From: P36-A1 sp049478495
GTDB lineage: Bacteria > Bacillota_I > Bacilli_A > JAJDGJ01
Length of the DNA stretch: 64,000 bases
Assembly (NCBI RefSeq): GCF_049478495.1
Contig: NZ_CP168083.1
Coordinates: forward strand, 1,364,001 to 1,428,000
Direction of reading: 5' to 3'
This document shows positions 63,262-64,000 of the stretch, in pieces. The notes beneath the pieces are model-generated. The model worked only from the letters and a program-made list of their open reading frames with translations. It made no database searches and had not been told where the DNA came from. The translations under genes and the position numbers were made by a program. Numbering within the stretch: position 1 is the stretch's first letter; every line of letters starts with the position of its first letter.

Positions 63262-64000
63262 ATGAAAGATATTGATTATATGCAAAAAGCTCTATTACTT
63301 GCAGCTAAAGGACAAGGGTATGTTAGTCCAAATCCAATGGTTGGTGCGATTATTGTTAAAGATGATAAGATAATTGGAAAAGGTTATCATATGAAATACA
63401 AAGAGAATCATGCTGAAGTAAATGCCATAAATAGTGCTAGTGAAAGTTTAGAAAATGCCACTATGTATGTTACTTTAGAACCTTGCACACACTATGGTAA
63501 TACCCCACCATGTGTTGATGCTATTATTAAGGCAAAAATTTCAATGGTTGTCATTGCAACATTAGATGTTAATTTAAATGTTAGCGGTAAAGGTGTTGCG
63601 ATACTAAAAGCAAATAATATTAAAGTTACTGTTGGTGTATTAGAAGCTCAAGCTCAAGCCTTAAATAAGGTATACAACTATTTTACTATTAATAACCTAC
63701 CCTACTTAACTTTAAAGTATGCTATGAGTATTGATGGAAAAATTGCTACATACACAAATGATTCTAAATGGATCAGTAATGAACTATCACGTTTAGATGT
63801 TCATAAAACAAGGTCAATGAATTCTGCAATTATGGTAGGTATCAACACTATTATTAATGATAATCCCCTTTTAAATTGTAGAATAGAAGGTGGTAGAGAT
63901 CCAATAAGAATTATTGTTGACACTACTTTAAAAATACCAATTAATTCTTTAATTGTTCAAACTTCATCATCTATTAAAACAATCATTGCAACTTGTTCTA
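63262..64000 (+). CDS. ribD: Bifunctional riboflavin deaminase/reductase RibD (3' end missing)
   Basis: The first 246 codons are in the window. The deaminase domain shows ALLLAAKGQGYVSPNPMVGA, the zinc motif HAEVNAI and PCTHYGNTPPC. The reductase domain begins near 145 with LPYLTLKYAMSIDGKIAT and includes SNELSRLDVHKTRS and VGINTIINDNPLLNCR. It catalyses the second and third steps of riboflavin synthesis. GAGGTGA precedes the ATG, and the FMN riboswitch lies upstream. The rest of the rib operon presumably follows. Confidence 0.96.
   Translation, partial: MKDIDYMQKALLLAAKGQGYVSPNPMVGAIIVKDDKIIGKGYHMKYKENHAEVNAINSASESLENATMYVTLEPCTHYGNTPPCVDAIIKAKISMVVIATLDVNLNVSGKGVAILKANNIKVTVGVLEAQAQALNKVYNYFTINNLPYLTLKYAMSIDGKIATYTNDSKWISNELSRLDVHKTRSMNSAIMVGINTIINDNPLLNCRIEGGRDPIRIIVDTTLKIPINSLIVQTSSSIKTIIATCS

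Noticed and set aside
1..64000. CRISPR array, prophage or rRNA operon
   Set aside because: No regularly spaced direct repeats, no run of phage structural or integrase genes and no rRNA sequence were seen.

Overview
The window is a contiguous stretch of a very AT-rich, low-GC Gram-positive (Firmicutes) chromosome. The housekeeping order cysS-mrnC-rlmB-sigma factor-rpmG-secE-nusG-rplK-rplA-rplJ-rplL-rsmC-rpoB-rpoC matches the Bacillus subtilis order. Separate coaB and coaC genes beside a PanT-like transporter, the AT-richness and an RpoB with Asn at the E. coli His526 position (a residue linked to rifampicin tolerance in Mollicutes) point to an Erysipelotrichia/Coprobacillaceae-like gut bacterium related to Thomasclavelia (Clostridium) ramosa. 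That placement is inference; no rRNA gene is present.

Layout. 1-2208: start of a Na/Pi cotransporter gene, a gene-free stretch, and an intact ISL3-family insertion sequence with inverted ends and an 8-bp target duplication, 36 bp behind parC. 2237-6702: topoisomerase IV (parE-parC). 6910-10440: DUF2200 and DUF3800 proteins and a secreted subtilisin-like protease with RCC1-like and basic repeat domains. 10669-12309: RocB-like peptidase. 12310-13465: gene-poor scar with a group II intron reverse-transcriptase remnant and several hairpins. 13466-20752: a galactarate/glucarate catabolic operon (garD, gudD, gntP-type permease, garR, DapA-family lyase) with a divergent LysR regulator. 21135-25831: a 2-hydroxyacid dehydrogenase, a class I glutamine amidotransferase-like hydrolase, and a pantothenate uptake and CoA operon (panT-coaB-coaC-coaX). 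26131-43295: the transcription/translation cluster with L10 and L1-type leaders and a cysteine T-box ahead of cysS. 43704-45485: a translationally coupled secreted/membrane pair whose first gene has an amber codon in its signal peptide, then an IS21 istB fossil. 45824-49531: SDR oxidoreductase, pta, folC, ung. 49787-52123: two divergent alpha/beta-hydrolase paralogues that have lost catalytic residues, plus a small membrane protein. 52304-54738: lipoprotein-like gene, a frameshifted leucine-rich-repeat pseudogene and decayed DNA. 54739-60312: MATE exporter divergent from a MarR regulator and a heterodimeric ABC exporter. 60358-62838: GyrI-like protein, membrane-anchored thermonuclease, GNAT acetyltransferase and a small membrane protein. 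62983-64000: FMN riboswitch and the start of ribD.

The most unusual points are: an approximately 200-residue RpoB lobe insert that looks like tandem copies of the neighbouring lobe segment; an L11 lacking part of the Pro-rich thiopeptide-binding loop; a pair of complementary-defective hydrolase-fold proteins; a membrane protein made of two homologous halves; and a secreted Tyr/Lys-rich repeat shared by the protease and the amber-interrupted gene. I recognised no CRISPR array, tRNA, rRNA or prophage.
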